Shown: positions 1 through 12,118, counted from the stretch's first letter. The stretch: DNA of 64,000 bases from Methylibium sp. NZG (GCA_001263235.1 LGRD01000030.1:186001-250000); one strand, 5' to 3'. Numbers and translations: made by a program. The notes: generated from the sequence alone by a model not told the origin.

Positions 1-1364
<1,364 letters not shown>

Positions 1365-1393
1365 GAGAAAGGCTCTCCGGAATTCAGTTCGGT

Positions 1394-2401
1394 TTAGCTT
1401 CGAGGCGAGGTCTCGAACAGGTCCAGCAACGCGCGTGCTGCGACGGACGGCGCCACGCGCGCCTCAGTCACGTCCTTCAAGGTGGCGGGCAAGGCGCTGC
1501 GCACCGCGGCAGCGTTGCGGAAGTCGGCCTGCAGCCGCGCGTGCACGATGTCCCACATCCACGCCAGCGCTTGGCTTTTGCGCCTCGCGTCGAACTCGCC
1601 GCTCGCGCGGCGCTGGCGGTGAAACTGCTGCACGAGCGTCCAGAAGGTCTCGACGCCCTGCCCGTCTTTCAGGCTGTTGAGCGCGCTCAGGCGCATGACC
1701 TTCGTGTGCCAGCGGTCGGTGCTGTGGTCAGGGTGGCCGTGAAAACTGAACACCCGCAGCGCGCCCGTGATCTGCGCCTCGGCGCGCAGCGCGGCGTCGG
1801 GGTCGATGTCGGCCTTGTTGATGACCACGAGGTCGGCCAGTTCCATCACGCCCTTCTTGATCGCCTGCAGGTCGTCGCCTGCATTGGGCAACTGCAGCAG
1901 CACGAACATGTCGGTCATGCCGGCGACGGTGGTTTCGCTCTGGCCGACGCCGACCGTCTCGACGATCACCACGTCGAAGCCCGCGGCCTCGAACACCAGC
2001 ATCGCCTCGCGTGTTTTCTCGGCCACGCCGCCGAGCGTGCCCGACGCTGGGCTCGGGCGGATGAACGCAGCCGGGTTCACCGACAGCAACTCCATGCGCG
2101 TCTTGTCGCCCAGGATCGAGCCGCCCGAGACGCTGCTCGATGGGTCCACCGCCAGCACAGCCACCTTGTGGCCCTTGGCGATGAGCGCCAGCCCGAGCGC
2201 CTCGATGAAGGTCGACTTGCCGACCCCCGGCACGCCTGAGATGCCCAGCCGGATCGCGCGGCCGGTGTGGGGCAGCAGCGTATTGAGCAGGGCGTCGGCC
2301 TCGCTTCGATGGTCCTGGCGGGTCGACTCGGTCAGCGTGATCGCCTTGGCGAGCGCGCGTCGGTCGCACGCCAGCACGGCGGACAAGAGCGAGGCACTCA
2401 C
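1394..2401 (-). CDS. meaB: Methylmalonyl-CoA mutase-associated G3E GTPase MeaB
   Basis: MeaB is a GTP-driven chaperone that gates adenosylcobalamin loading and protects methylmalonyl-CoA mutase. The 335-residue product has the P-loop GVPGVGKST at residues ~56-64, the family segment [18 protein letters not shown], the switch region [10 protein letters not shown] and the base-specificity motif NKAD. The frame is open far upstream, but a GTG at 2401 gives the expected N-terminus and overlaps the stop of the preceding PIN gene by four bases (GTGA). This suggests translational coupling to that toxin-like gene. Some annotations call this family ArgK or a LAO/AO transport ATPase; the context here settles it as MeaB. 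Confidence 0.93.
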   Translation of the reverse strand: MSASLLSAVLACDRRALAKAITLTESTRQDHRSEADALLNTLLPHTGRAIRLGISGVPGVGKSTFIEALGLALIAKGHKVAVLAVDPSSSVSGGSILGDKTRMELLSVNPAAFIRPSPASGTLGGVAEKTREAMLVFEAAGFDVVIVETVGVGQSETTVAGMTDMFVLLQLPNAGDDLQAIKKGVMELADLVVINKADIDPDAALRAEAQITGALRVFSFHGHPDHSTDRWHTKVMRLSALNSLKDGQGVETFWTLVQQFHRQRRASGEFDARRKSQALAWMWDIVHARLQADFRNAAAVRSALPATLKDVTEARVAPSVAARALLDLFETSPRS

Positions 2402-2811
2402 ACCAACTCGAACGCACGCCCGTCGGGCAAGCGGTAGCGGAGGAAGTCTCGAGTGTCGAGCGTCATGATGCGCACCACGCCCGTCTCGTGTGCGAGCCAG
2501 TAGAGCGACGCATCGGCGAAGTCCATTTCCGTCCGAGGCGGCTCGGTGTAGGCGTGGATCCAGGGTGCCATGGCGAGAAGCGCCTCCTGCTCGAACGGGA
2601 ACACTTGCACGCCGCCCAAGCCGACCCAGCGCAGCATCTCGACCTTGGCCAAACCCGGCAGAAAGTGGGCTGCCTCGGTGATGCACGGCCAGGTGGTGTG
2701 CAGCCGGCTCGCTGTCTGGCGCGACAAGAGATCGCGGTAGTGCTTGTGGGCACGGTCCGCGCGGTCGAACAACGCGATCAGCGGACCGGCGTCGAGCAAA
2801 GCGACGCTCAT
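2398..2811 (-). CDS. PIN-domain protein, VapC-like toxin candidate
   Basis: This 137-residue PIN-domain protein is probably a metal-dependent RNase. The acidic residues expected in the fold are present: Asp7 in [12 protein letters not shown], Glu46 in ITEAAH, Asp97 and Asp100 in MDFADASL, and Asp119 in LDTRDF. Its start codon overlaps the stop of the upstream ribbon-helix-helix gene (ATGA), and its stop overlaps the GTG of meaB. The pair has the size, order and overlap of a type II toxin-antitoxin module, but it lies inside the methylmalonyl-CoA mutase operon. Toxicity cannot be read from sequence, and a housekeeping RNase role remains possible. Confidence 0.85.
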   Translation of the reverse strand: MSVALLDAGPLIALFDRADRAHKHYRDLLSRQTASRLHTTWPCITEAAHFLPGLAKVEMLRWVGLGGVQVFPFEQEALLAMAPWIHAYTEPPRTEMDFADASLYWLAHETGVVRIMTLDTRDFLRYRLPDGRAFELV

Positions 2812-3284
2812 TTGGGCGGCGTGCGTGCGGCAGTTCGGCGCGTCGCGCCAGTGCGCGTTGCCGGCTTGCGCGCGGAAGTGTTCGCATCAACCTTGCGCCC
2901 GTTGGACTGAGGCTGTGGCGTTCCAGCCGCAGACTGCTTGCCATGGTGGGCCTCCCACTCTCGAAGCTCTGCCTCGTGCTTTGCGCGCAATGCCTCGCGG
3001 AAGAGCGCATGGTGGGTCGGCTCGGCGTGGGCGCCGGTGGCAGCATCGGCAGCACCGGCAGCACGGGCAAGTGCGCTGGCGGCACGCTCGGCCGTCTTGC
3101 TCTGCAACACGCGATAGGGCGCCATCTCCTCTTCCACCTTCAGCAAGAGTTGGTAGGGGTCTTTTCGACCCAGCGCGCGCTCGACCGCGTCGACGACAAA
3201 TTGCGATTTGCTCAGGCCTTGCTGCCGGGCGGCTGCCTCCAAAGCCCGTTCGAGCAAGGGATCCATGCGAACGGAAAGGGCCAT
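2808..3284 (-). CDS. Ribbon-helix-helix protein, antitoxin candidate with long basic tail
   Basis: The 158-residue protein starts with a ribbon-helix-helix DNA-binding fold: [20 protein letters not shown], then [18 protein letters not shown]. The rest is low-complexity, rich in Ala, Lys, Arg and Thr, and ends in a basic tail, much longer than a typical VapB-like antitoxin (~70-90 residues). The ATG follows an AGGAG site at a good distance. It overlaps the downstream PIN gene by four bases and starts 50 bases after the mutase stop. As an antitoxin it would bind the PIN partner and its own operator. The three-fold GTAT repeat just upstream is a candidate binding site. Confidence 0.75.
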   Translation of the reverse strand: MALSVRMDPLLERALEAAARQQGLSKSQFVVDAVERALGRKDPYQLLLKVEEEMAPYRVLQSKTAERAASALARAAGAADAATGAHAEPTHHALFREALRAKHEAELREWEAHHGKQSAAGTPQPQSNGRKVDANTSARKPATRTGATRRTAARTPPK

Positions 3285-3315
3285 CGCAAGCTCCTGGGTG
3301 TTTTGCGGTCAAGAC

Positions 3316-3335
3316 GTATTGCCGTATTACTGTAT
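3316..3335. promoter_or_regulatory. Three GTAT words at 8-base spacing, candidate RHH operator
   Basis: GTAT occurs at 3316, 3324 and 3332, at exactly 8-base intervals, in the 50-base gap between scpA and the ribbon-helix-helix gene; the third copy touches the scpA stop. Short, regularly phased words on one helix face are typical of operators for ribbon-helix-helix dimers. No convincing -35/-10 pair was found, so an internal promoter is not shown. Confidence 0.4.
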
Positions 3336-5527
3336 CACGCAACCGCCTTGCGTATCTGCTCCAACACATCCTTTGCACTCGCCGGAATCGGCGTGCCCGG
3401 TCCATAAATTCCCTTCACACCCGCCTCGTACAAAAACTCATAGTCCTGCCTCGGAATCACGCCGCCGACGAACACGATGATGTCGTCCGCCCCTTGCTCC
3501 TTCAGCGCCCGGATGATTGCCGGCACCAGCGTCTTGTGCCCGGCGGCGAGCGTGCTCACGCCCACGGCATGCACATCGTTCTCGATCGCCTGGCGGGCGC
3601 ATTCTTCGGCGGTCTGGAACAGCGGGCCGATGTCGACGTCGAAGCCGAGGTCGGCAAACGCCGTGGCCACCACCTTGGCGCCGCGGTCGTGGCCGTCCTG
3701 GCCGAGCTTGGCGATCATCACGCGCGGGCGGCGACCCTGCGCTTCGCCGAAGGCAGCGATCTCTTCCTTCAGTTTGTCCCACCCTTCGGCGGAGTCGTAG
3801 GCGGCTGCGTACACACCGGTCACCTTTTGCGTATCGGCGCGGTGGCGCCCCCAGACTTTTTCGAGCGCGTCGCTCACCTCACCCACGGTGGCGCGTTGGC
3901 GCATCGCCTCGATCGCCAGGTCGAGCAGGTTGCCTGCAGCGCCGACGGCCGCACCTGTGGGGTGGGCAGCGGCATCGCCCGCTTCGGCGCACGCCGTCAG
4001 CGCAGCCAGCGCCTTCTGCACCGCCCCCGCGTCGCGCGCCGCACGCACCTGCTGCAGCCGCTGCACCTGGTTGTCGCGCACCATCACGTTGTCGATGTTG
4101 AGCGTGTCGATCGCATCTTCCGTCGGCAGCTTGTACTTGTTGACGCCGACGATCACGTCTTGCCCCGAATCGATACGGGCCTGCTTCTCGGCCGCGCTGG
4201 CCTCGATCTTGAGCTTGGCCCAGCCGCTGTCGACGCAGCGGATCATGCCGCCCATCGCGTCCACTTCTTCGATGATCGCCCAGGCCTTGTCGGCCATGTC
4301 CTGTGTGAGCTTCTCCATCAGGTAGCTGCCAGCCCACGGGTCGACGACGCTGGTGATGTGCGTCTCTTCCTGGATGATGAGTTGCGTGTTGCGCGCAATG
4401 CGCGCGCTGAACTCTGTAGGCAGTGCGATGGCTTCGTCTAACGCGTTGGTGTGCAGGCTCTGTGTGCCGCCGAATACCGCGGCCATCGCCTCGATCGTGG
4501 TGCGCACGACGTTGTTGTACGGGTCCTGCTCGGCCAGGCTCCAGCCCGAGGTCTGGCTGTGGGTGCGCAGCATCAGGCTCTTGGCGCTCTTGGCGCCGAA
4601 GCCCTTCATGATCTTCCACCACAGCAGCCGCGCCGCGCGCATCTTGGCCACTTCGAGGTAGAAGTTCATGCCGATGGCCCAGAAGAAGCTCAGGCGCCCA
4701 GCGAAGTCGTCGACGTCCAGCCCCTTGTCGATGGCCGTCTGCACATAGGCCTTGCCGTCGGCCAGCGTGAAGGCGAGCTCCAGCGCCTGGTTCGCGCCGG
4801 CCTCCTGCATGTGGTAGCCGGAGATGCTGATCGAGTTGAACTTCGGCATGTGCTTGGCCGTGTACTCGATGATGTCGCCGACGATGCGCATGCTCGGCTC
4901 GGGCGGGTAGATGTAGGTGTTGCGGACCATGAACTCCTTCAGGATGTCGTTCTGGATGGTCCCGCTCAATTGCGCCTGCGACACGCCCTGCTCTTCGGCC
5001 GCGACGATGTAGCCCGCCAGGACCGGCAGCACCGCGCCGTTCATCGTCATCGACACGCTCACCTTGTCGAGCGGAATGCCGTCGAACAGGATCTTCATGT
5101 CCTCGACGCTGTCGATCGCCACGCCGGCCTTGCCGACATCGCCCGTCACGCGCGGGTGGTCGCTGTCGTAGCCGCGGTGCGTGGCCAGGTCGAACGCGAC
5201 GCTGACGCCTTGTGCGCCGGCGGCGAGCGCCTTGCGATAGAAGTCGTTCGACGCTTCGGCGGTCGAGAAGCCGGCGTACTGGCGAATCGTCCACGGCCGC
5301 ACCGCGTACATCGTGGCCTGCGGGCCGCGCACGTAGGGCGCAAAGCCGGGCAGCGTGTCGGTGTGCGGCAAGCCCTGCAAGTCGGCCGCGGTATAGAGCG
5401 GCTTGACGGCGATGCCCTCAGGCGTGATCCAGTTCAGCGCGTCAACGTTGCCGCCAGGCGCCGACTTGGCGGCCGCCTTTTGCCATGCGGCCAATGCGTC
5501 GGAGTTCAGGTGAGGGTCGTCTGACAT
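3335..5527 (-). CDS. scpA: Methylmalonyl-CoA mutase, single-chain catalytic and B12-binding subunits
   Basis: This adenosylcobalamin enzyme interconverts (R)-methylmalonyl-CoA and succinyl-CoA, the last step that brings propionyl-CoA into the TCA cycle. The 730-residue chain carries the TIM-barrel catalytic domain ([38 protein letters not shown]-like block near residues 75-125) followed by a C-terminal cobalamin domain with the base-off motif DGHDRGAKV near residue 610 and the FVGGVIP loop. Length and domain order match the homodimer-type large subunit, so no separate small subunit is needed. It is the first gene of the minus-strand operon with the TA-like pair, meaB and pccB, and is divergent from a GntR regulator. 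Confidence 0.96.
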   Translation of the reverse strand: MSDDPHLNSDALAAWQKAAAKSAPGGNVDALNWITPEGIAVKPLYTAADLQGLPHTDTLPGFAPYVRGPQATMYAVRPWTIRQYAGFSTAEASNDFYRKALAAGAQGVSVAFDLATHRGYDSDHPRVTGDVGKAGVAIDSVEDMKILFDGIPLDKVSVSMTMNGAVLPVLAGYIVAAEEQGVSQAQLSGTIQNDILKEFMVRNTYIYPPEPSMRIVGDIIEYTAKHMPKFNSISISGYHMQEAGANQALELAFTLADGKAYVQTAIDKGLDVDDFAGRLSFFWAIGMNFYLEVAKMRAARLLWWKIMKGFGAKSAKSLMLRTHSQTSGWSLAEQDPYNNVVRTTIEAMAAVFGGTQSLHTNALDEAIALPTEFSARIARNTQLIIQEETHITSVVDPWAGSYLMEKLTQDMADKAWAIIEEVDAMGGMIRCVDSGWAKLKIEASAAEKQARIDSGQDVIVGVNKYKLPTEDAIDTLNIDNVMVRDNQVQRLQQVRAARDAGAVQKALAALTACAEAGDAAAHPTGAAVGAAGNLLDLAIEAMRQRATVGEVSDALEKVWGRHRADTQKVTGVYAAAYDSAEGWDKLKEEIAAFGEAQGRRPRVMIAKLGQDGHDRGAKVVATAFADLGFDVDIGPLFQTAEECARQAIENDVHAVGVSTLAAGHKTLVPAIIRALKEQGADDIIVFVGGVIPRQDYEFLYEAGVKGIYGPGTPIPASAKDVLEQIRKAVA

Positions 5528-5598
5528 GGACTGGGGCTCGTTGGTGGCTGCATGGCGCGGCCTGCTGGGGTGACTGGACGATTGCGCCCGTGAAAGCC

Positions 5599-5620
5599 AT
5601 AATTCAAAACATAATTATAG
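5599..5620. promoter_or_regulatory. AT-rich element in the scpA/GntR divergent region
   Basis: A short AT-rich patch, ATAATTCAAAACATAATTAT, stands out in a GC-rich 234-base divergent region. On the minus strand it includes a perfect TATAAT (5620-5615), a plausible -10 for the scpA operon, although no good -35 lies 17 bases upstream. The two ATAATT words could also be a regulator site. No cobalamin riboswitch was recognised here. Confidence 0.35.
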
Positions 5621-5761
5621 ACGACGAGGCTGCACTTGTGGGGCGGTGCGGCAAAGCGAAGCGCACCCAGCAACTCCGCGACCTCACATTCACGAATCAA
5701 CGTCACAGATGTGTTTCGCCTTCGATTCGCTACGCTACATCTCCGATCACCCTCAAAGTCA

Positions 5762-6454
5762 ATGGCCGCACTCCCAGCTCAGCGCTCCAAGAAACTCGCA
5801 GCGGCCGCTCCGCACAGCCCGCGCCGCCTGCCGCAGCAGGCCTTGTACGAGCAGGTCGCCGAGAAGCTGCGCACGCGCATCTTGAGTCACACGCTGGGCG
5901 CTGGCAGCTGGATCGACGAGCTTGCCCTGTCGGCCGAGTTCGGGATCAGCCGAACGCCACTGCGCGAGGCGCTGAAAGTGCTGGCCGCAGAAGGGCTGGT
6001 GACGATGAAGCTGCGCCGCGGCGCCTACGTCACCGAAGTGTCCGACCGCGACCTGACCGACGTGTTCCACCTGCTCGCCCTGCTGGAGAGCGATGCGGCG
6101 GGCGTGGTGGCGCGGTCGGCCACGTCAGCGCAGCTTCAGCACCTGGACGCGCTGCACCGTGACCTCGAAGCCTGCGCCGCCGACCGCGACCGGTTCTTCG
6201 CCGCCAACGAAGCGTTCCACATGGCGCTGCTGGAGGCGGCTGACAACCGCTGGCGCGTGCAGATGGTGGCCGACCTGCGCAAGGTGATGAAGCTCAACCG
6301 CCACCACTCGCTGTTCAAGCAAGGCCGGCTTGAAGCATCGCTGGCTGAGCACCGGGCGCTCATGGCCGCGTTGAAGGCGCGCGACGCCGCACGCGCGCGC
6401 GAGTTGATGGGTGAGCACATGGCCAACGGCCAAGCCGCCTCCTCGCTGTCGTGA
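5762..6454 (+). CDS. GntR-family transcriptional regulator, FCD subfamily
   Basis: The 230-residue protein has an N-terminal winged helix (LYEQVAEKLRTRILSHTLG, then FGISRTPLREALKVLAAEGL with the PLREAL recognition-helix signature) and a C-terminal helical FCD ligand-binding domain with HLLALLESDAA and the metal-site histidines in AFHMALLEA and AEHRALMAAL. The frame is open upstream, but the ATG at 5762 starts the conserved part at a usual distance. It is divergent from the scpA operon and may control it in response to an acyl-CoA-pathway acid; this is inferred from position only. folA follows after 47 bases. Confidence 0.85.
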   Translation: MAALPAQRSKKLAAAAPHSPRRLPQQALYEQVAEKLRTRILSHTLGAGSWIDELALSAEFGISRTPLREALKVLAAEGLVTMKLRRGAYVTEVSDRDLTDVFHLLALLESDAAGVVARSATSAQLQHLDALHRDLEACAADRDRFFAANEAFHMALLEAADNRWRVQMVADLRKVMKLNRHHSLFKQGRLEASLAEHRALMAALKARDAARARELMGEHMANGQAASSLS

Positions 6455-6501
6455 GGGTGGCGCCTGCCCTCGTTGGACGCGGCACGGCCACAATTGCAGG
6501 C

Positions 6502-7014
6502 ATGACCCGCCCCACCGTCAACGTCATCGCCGCCGTCGCCCGCAATCGCGCCATCGGCAAGGACAACGCGCTGCTCGTCCACCTGCCCGACGACCTGCCA
6601 CGCTTCAAGCGCCTGACGATGGGGGCGCCACTGCTGATGGGCAGAAAGACCTGGGACTCGATCGGCCGGCCGCTGCCGGGGCGGCGCAGCATCGTGATCA
6701 CGCGCAATGCGCATTGGCAGGCAGCGGGCGCGGAACGCGCCGCGTCCTTCGCGGCGGCGCTCGACATGGTGGCCGCTTCTCCTCAGGCCTTTGTGATCGG
6801 CGGGGCTGAAATCTATGCCCTCGCCCTGCCACACGCCGACCGATTGCTGTTGACCGAGATCGACGCCGACTTCGAGGGCGACGCCTTCTTCCCGGTCTTT
6901 GATCGCTCGCAGTTCCGTGAGGTCGAGCGCGAGCGGCGCGTCGGCCCGGACGCCTTGCCCTACAGCTTCGTGACGCTCGAACGCGTGCGGGCGCCGGCGG
7001 CGGCGCCAGCGTGA
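6502..7014 (+). CDS. folA: Dihydrofolate reductase with a Val at the usual Trp22 position
   Basis: Dihydrofolate reductase regenerates tetrahydrofolate with NADPH. The 170-residue product shows IAAVARNRAIGKDNALL, the acid LPDDL (Asp31, equal to E. coli Asp27), MGRKTWDSIGRPLPGR, and FVIGGAEIYALALP. An ATG at 6502 starts the family-typical N-terminus. One residue is odd: aligned with E. coli PWNLPADL, the segment reads LVHLPDDL, so the nearly invariant Trp22 is Val26. The active-site acid and cofactor motifs are intact, so the enzyme is probably functional. It sits between the GntR gene and the photolyase gene on the same strand. Confidence 0.94.
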   Translation: MTRPTVNVIAAVARNRAIGKDNALLVHLPDDLPRFKRLTMGAPLLMGRKTWDSIGRPLPGRRSIVITRNAHWQAAGAERAASFAAALDMVAASPQAFVIGGAEIYALALPHADRLLLTEIDADFEGDAFFPVFDRSQFREVERERRVGPDALPYSFVTLERVRAPAAAPA

Positions 7015-7060
7015 TCCTGCGCGCGAGTCCGCGTGCGCTGAATCGAAAGGCCCACACCCG

Positions 7061-8599
7061 ATGAGCCGCACCGTCGTCTGGTTCAAGCGCGACCTGCGTG
7101 TGGCCGATCACGCACCGCTGGCCGAGGCGGCCCGCTGTGACGCCGCGCTCGCGCTGTTCATCATTGAGCCGGCGTGGCTCGACAGCCCGGAGTGCCACCC
7201 GCGCCACGTGGCATGGCTGCTGAAATGCCTGCAGCCCTTGCGCGATGAACTGGCTGCGCGCGGCCTGCCGCTGCTGGTGCGCACCGGCGATGCGGTCGAG
7301 GTGCTCGCAGCGTTGCGGCGCGAGTTCGACTTCACGCATCTCTTCAGCCACGAGGAAACCGGCCCCGGCTGGAGCTACGAACGCGACAAAGCAGTGGCGC
7401 GCTGGTGCCGCACCCATGGCGTGGCCTGGACCGAGTGGCCGCAGACCGGCGTGGTGCGCCGGCTGAAGGACCGCCGTGGGTGGGCAGCCCGCTGGCAGCA
7501 GCGCATGGGCGCGCCTTGCGTGCCGACACCAACAGGCCTTTGCGCTGCGCCCGGCTTCGCGACTTCAACGCTCACGTCGGCGCTGCCCACGCTGCAGCAA
7601 CTCGGCGTCGCGCCCGCCCCCAACACGCCCGCCGCGGGCGAGGCGGCAGGCCACGCGATGCTGGCCAGCTTCCTCGGCGGCCGCGCGCTGGGCTACCGCC
7701 GCAACCTGTCCAGCCCGCTCACGGCACAAGCAGGCTGCAGCCGTTTGTCCGAGCACCTCGCCTTCGGCACGCTGTCGATGCGCACGCTGCACCAGGCCAC
7801 CGAGGCGGCCATCCGCCGCGCTCCCGGCAGCGGTGGCGACGATCCCTCGCCCGCGCGGCTCGACCCGTCGCACCGCGAACTCGCCTACGCGCTGCGCGGC
7901 TTCGCCGGCCGGCTGCGCTGGCACTGCCACTTCATGCAGAAGCTGGAGGACGAGCCGGCCATCGAATGGCGCAACTTCGCACGCACGGCCGATGGCCTGA
8001 GGTCGGGTGATGGCTCCGAGCTGCAAGCCATCGATCACGCTCGCCTGCAAGCGTGGTGCGAAGGCCGCACCGGCTTCCCGATGATCGATGCCTGCATGCG
8101 CCAACTGCGTGCCACCGGATGGCTCAACTTCCGCATGCGCGCGATGCTGGTCAGCTTTGCGGCCTATCACTTGTGGCTGCACTGGCGCGAACCGGGCTTG
8201 TTCCTCGCGCAGCAGTTTCTCGACTTCGAGCCAGGCATCCACTGGAGCCAGATGCAGATGCAATCGGGCACGACCGGCATCAACACGCTGCGCATCTACT
8301 CGCCCACCAAACAGGCGTTGGACCACGACCCGCAGGGCGAGTACGTCCGCCGCTGGGTGCCTGAGTTCGGTACGCCGGCCTACCCCCAGCCGATCGTCGA
8401 GGAGCGCAAGGCGTTGGCTGCTGCCAAGGAACGGCTCTACGGCCTGCGCCAGACGCGCGAGGCGCGGGACGAAGCCGGCGACATCCAGCAAAAGCACGGC
8501 TCGCGCAAGAGCGGGCTGCCACCCTCGGGCAAGCGCGCTCGTCAGGCACGTGCGACTGAAGCACCCTCGGCCGACGATGCTCAGGGCCGCCTGTTCTGA
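7061..8599 (+). CDS. Cryptochrome/photolyase family FAD protein
   Basis: The 512-residue flavoprotein belongs to the cryptochrome/photolyase family, which repairs UV pyrimidine dimers or senses blue light. The N-terminal Rossmann-like antenna domain starts VVWFKRDLRVADHAPLAEA. The C-terminal FAD domain has GFPMIDACMRQLRATGWLNF and RIYSPTKQALDHDPQGEYV followed by RRWVPEF. The segment usually containing Asn-Asn-Gly-Gly-Trp-Gln-Trp in E. coli PhrB reads EPGIHWSQMQMQSGTTG here, placing it in a different subgroup. The last ~45 residues are basic and low-complexity. Whether it repairs CPDs or acts as a photoreceptor is not decided. It lies upstream of exonuclease III, a repair gene, on the same strand. 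Confidence 0.88.
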   Translation: MSRTVVWFKRDLRVADHAPLAEAARCDAALALFIIEPAWLDSPECHPRHVAWLLKCLQPLRDELAARGLPLLVRTGDAVEVLAALRREFDFTHLFSHEETGPGWSYERDKAVARWCRTHGVAWTEWPQTGVVRRLKDRRGWAARWQQRMGAPCVPTPTGLCAAPGFATSTLTSALPTLQQLGVAPAPNTPAAGEAAGHAMLASFLGGRALGYRRNLSSPLTAQAGCSRLSEHLAFGTLSMRTLHQATEAAIRRAPGSGGDDPSPARLDPSHRELAYALRGFAGRLRWHCHFMQKLEDEPAIEWRNFARTADGLRSGDGSELQAIDHARLQAWCEGRTGFPMIDACMRQLRATGWLNFRMRAMLVSFAAYHLWLHWREPGLFLAQQFLDFEPGIHWSQMQMQSGTTGINTLRIYSPTKQALDHDPQGEYVRRWVPEFGTPAYPQPIVEERKALAAAKERLYGLRQTREARDEAGDIQQKHGSRKSGLPPSGKRARQARATEAPSADDAQGRLF

Positions 8600-8643
8600 G
8601 GCCTGCGGCGGTTACGATCTGGAGCGCTGAGAGAGGATCCGCC

Positions 8644-9411
8644 TTGAAACTCGCCACCTGGAACGTCAACTCTCTTGCCGTGCGCTTGCCGCAACTGCTC
8701 GACTGGCTGGCGGCCAACCCCGTCGACGCGATGGTCTTGCAGGAAACCAAGCTGACCGACGACAAGTTTCCGCACGCGGCGATCGAGTCGGCCGGCTATC
8801 TTGTGCAGTGGTTCGGGCAAAAAACCTACAACGGCGTGGCGTTGCTGAGCCGCTCGCCTGCCGCGGATGTGGTGAAGAACATTCCCGGCCACGCCGACGA
8901 GCAGGCGCGCGTGATTGCCGGCACGGTAAGCGACCTGCGCGTGATCGGCGCCTACTTCCCGAACGGGCAGGCGCCCGACAGCGACAAGTTCCAGTACAAG
9001 CTGCAGTGGATGACGGCTCTGCGTGAGTGGGTGCGCAGCCAATTGGCCCTGTACCCAAAGTTGATCCTGCTTGGCGACTTCAACATCGCCCCCGAAGACC
9101 GCGATGTGCACGACCCGGTGGCCTGGATGGACCAGATTCACTGCACGCCACAGGAGCGGGCGCACTTTCGCGGGCTGGTCGAGTTGGGCCTGTGCGACGC
9201 GTTCCGACTGTTCGAGCAGCCGCCCAAGAGCTGGAGCTGGTGGGACTACCGCAACCTCGCATTCCGCAAGAACCAGGGCCTGCGCATCGACCACATTCTG
9301 GTGAGCGAGGCGCTGCGCGGCAAGGTCAGCGCCTGCGCCATCGACAAGCTGCCGCGCAAGAACGAGCGCCCGAGCGACCACGCGCCGGTGATCGTCGAAC
9401 TGGCGGACTGA
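8644..9411 (+). CDS. xthA: Exodeoxyribonuclease III / AP endonuclease
   Basis: This 255-residue Mg-dependent nuclease cuts abasic sites and removes 3' blocks in base-excision repair. The EEP-fold motifs are in order: ATWNVNSLAVR, LQETKL (metal-binding Glu), GDFNIAPEDRDV, FRKNQGLRIDHIL and the catalytic SDHAPV. Length and all catalytic positions agree with XthA. It starts 44 bases after the photolyase gene and probably shares its transcript. It ends convergent with ntrC; the 30-base gap is GC-rich with a possible CGGCGG/CCGCCG stem but no T-run. Confidence 0.95.
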   Translation: MKLATWNVNSLAVRLPQLLDWLAANPVDAMVLQETKLTDDKFPHAAIESAGYLVQWFGQKTYNGVALLSRSPAADVVKNIPGHADEQARVIAGTVSDLRVIGAYFPNGQAPDSDKFQYKLQWMTALREWVRSQLALYPKLILLGDFNIAPEDRDVHDPVAWMDQIHCTPQERAHFRGLVELGLCDAFRLFEQPPKSWSWWDYRNLAFRKNQGLRIDHILVSEALRGKVSACAIDKLPRKNERPSDHAPVIVELAD

Positions 9412-9441
9412 ACCAGAGCGGCGGGCCCGCGCCGCCGGGCT

Positions 9442-10953
<1,512 letters not shown>

Positions 10954-10996
10954 GGGCTGCCTGCGGTTCGCCTCCACCGCCGGCAGCCTCCCAGGC

Positions 10997-12118
10997 TCAG
11001 GGCAGTGGAATCACGATCTTGAATGTAGTCTTGCCCGGCTCACTTTCGCACTCGATGGTGCCAAGGTGTTGCTGCACAAACGTCTGGGCCAGGGTGAGGC
11101 CGAGGCCCGATCCGCCGTCGCGCCCCGTGACCAGCGGGTAGAAGATGCGATCGCGGATGGACTCGGGCACACCTGGGCCGTTGTCCTGAACATGCAATTC
11201 CAGTGCCAGACGATAGCGGAGCTTGCCCAGCGTGACCTGCCGGGCGGTGCGCGTGCGCAGCGTGATCACCGCGTCGCCATCATGGATGCGCTCAGCGAGC
11301 ACCTGGGCGGCGTTCTGCGTGATGTTGAGCACCGCCTGAATGAGCTGCTCCCGGTCGCCACGAAACTCCGGGATCGACACGTCGTAGTCGCGCTGCAGGC
11401 GCAGGCCGCGCGGAAACTCCGCCAGCACCAACGTGCGCACCCTTTCGCAGACCTCGTGGATGTTCAAGTCACCCACCACATGGGGCAAGCGGTGCGGAGC
11501 GAGCAACCGGTCGACCAGCGCCTGCAGCCGGTCGGCCTCTTTGATGATCACCTGGGTGTACTCGGTCAGCGGCTTCGATTCCAGCTCCATTTCAAGCAAC
11601 TGGGCCGAGCCGCGGATGCCGCCGAGCGGGTTCTTGATCTCGTGCGCGAGGTTGCGAATCAGCTCCTTGTTGGCCTGCACCTGGCCGAGCGCGCGCTCCT
11701 CGCGATCCTGACGCGACTGCTGCTCGATCTCGACCAGCTCCACCACCACCAGGCCCGGGTCGTCCATCTGGTTCACGATCACATGCACGTGGATCGGCAG
11801 CAGCGGGTCGCCGCCGGCCGAACCGGGCTTGCGCAATTGGGCTTCCAGCCGGCTGGTCGCGAACTGGTTGCTCGCCACGGCGGCCACCGTCGTGCGCAGC
11901 TTCTGCGCTTCGATGAACCACTCGAACACCGAGCCGCGCAGCACGCTGCGGCGCGCCAGCCCGAGCACCCGCTCGAACGAGGCGTTGGCGAATACACATC
12001 GGCCATCGGGGCTGATCACCGCCACCATCGTGGCCAGGTGGTCGAAGGCAGCGTAAGGTGAGACTGGTGGTGAACGCGAAGGCAGCAAATTGCCGAAGCG
12101 CGGAAGCCGAGAGGTCAC
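10997..12118 (-). CDS. ntrB: Nitrogen regulation sensor kinase NtrB
   Basis: NtrB is the soluble histidine kinase/phosphatase partner of NtrC, controlled by PII. The 373-residue chain has an N-terminal PAS region (FDHLATMVAVISPDGRCVFA), the phospho-acceptor His159 in LAHEIKNPLGG, the N-box NITQNAA, and ATP-lid motifs DNGPGVP and GGSGLGLTLA. There are no membrane segments, as expected. Its ATG overlaps the stop of the preceding DUF4124-like gene (ATGA), so translation is probably coupled. The order glnA, small gene, ntrB, ntrC is common in Burkholderiales. Confidence 0.96.
   Translation of the reverse strand: MTSRLPRFGNLLPSRSPPVSPYAAFDHLATMVAVISPDGRCVFANASFERVLGLARRSVLRGSVFEWFIEAQKLRTTVAAVASNQFATSRLEAQLRKPGSAGGDPLLPIHVHVIVNQMDDPGLVVVELVEIEQQSRQDREERALGQVQANKELIRNLAHEIKNPLGGIRGSAQLLEMELESKPLTEYTQVIIKEADRLQALVDRLLAPHRLPHVVGDLNIHEVCERVRTLVLAEFPRGLRLQRDYDVSIPEFRGDREQLIQAVLNITQNAAQVLAERIHDGDAVITLRTRTARQVTLGKLRYRLALELHVQDNGPGVPESIRDRIFYPLVTGRDGGSGLGLTLAQTFVQQHLGTIECESEPGKTTFKIVIPLP

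Noticed and set aside
5528-5761. Cobalamin riboswitch before the B12-dependent mutase
   Set aside because: No B12-box-like sequence or suitable fold was seen, and riboswitches usually control B12 synthesis or uptake rather than the mutase.
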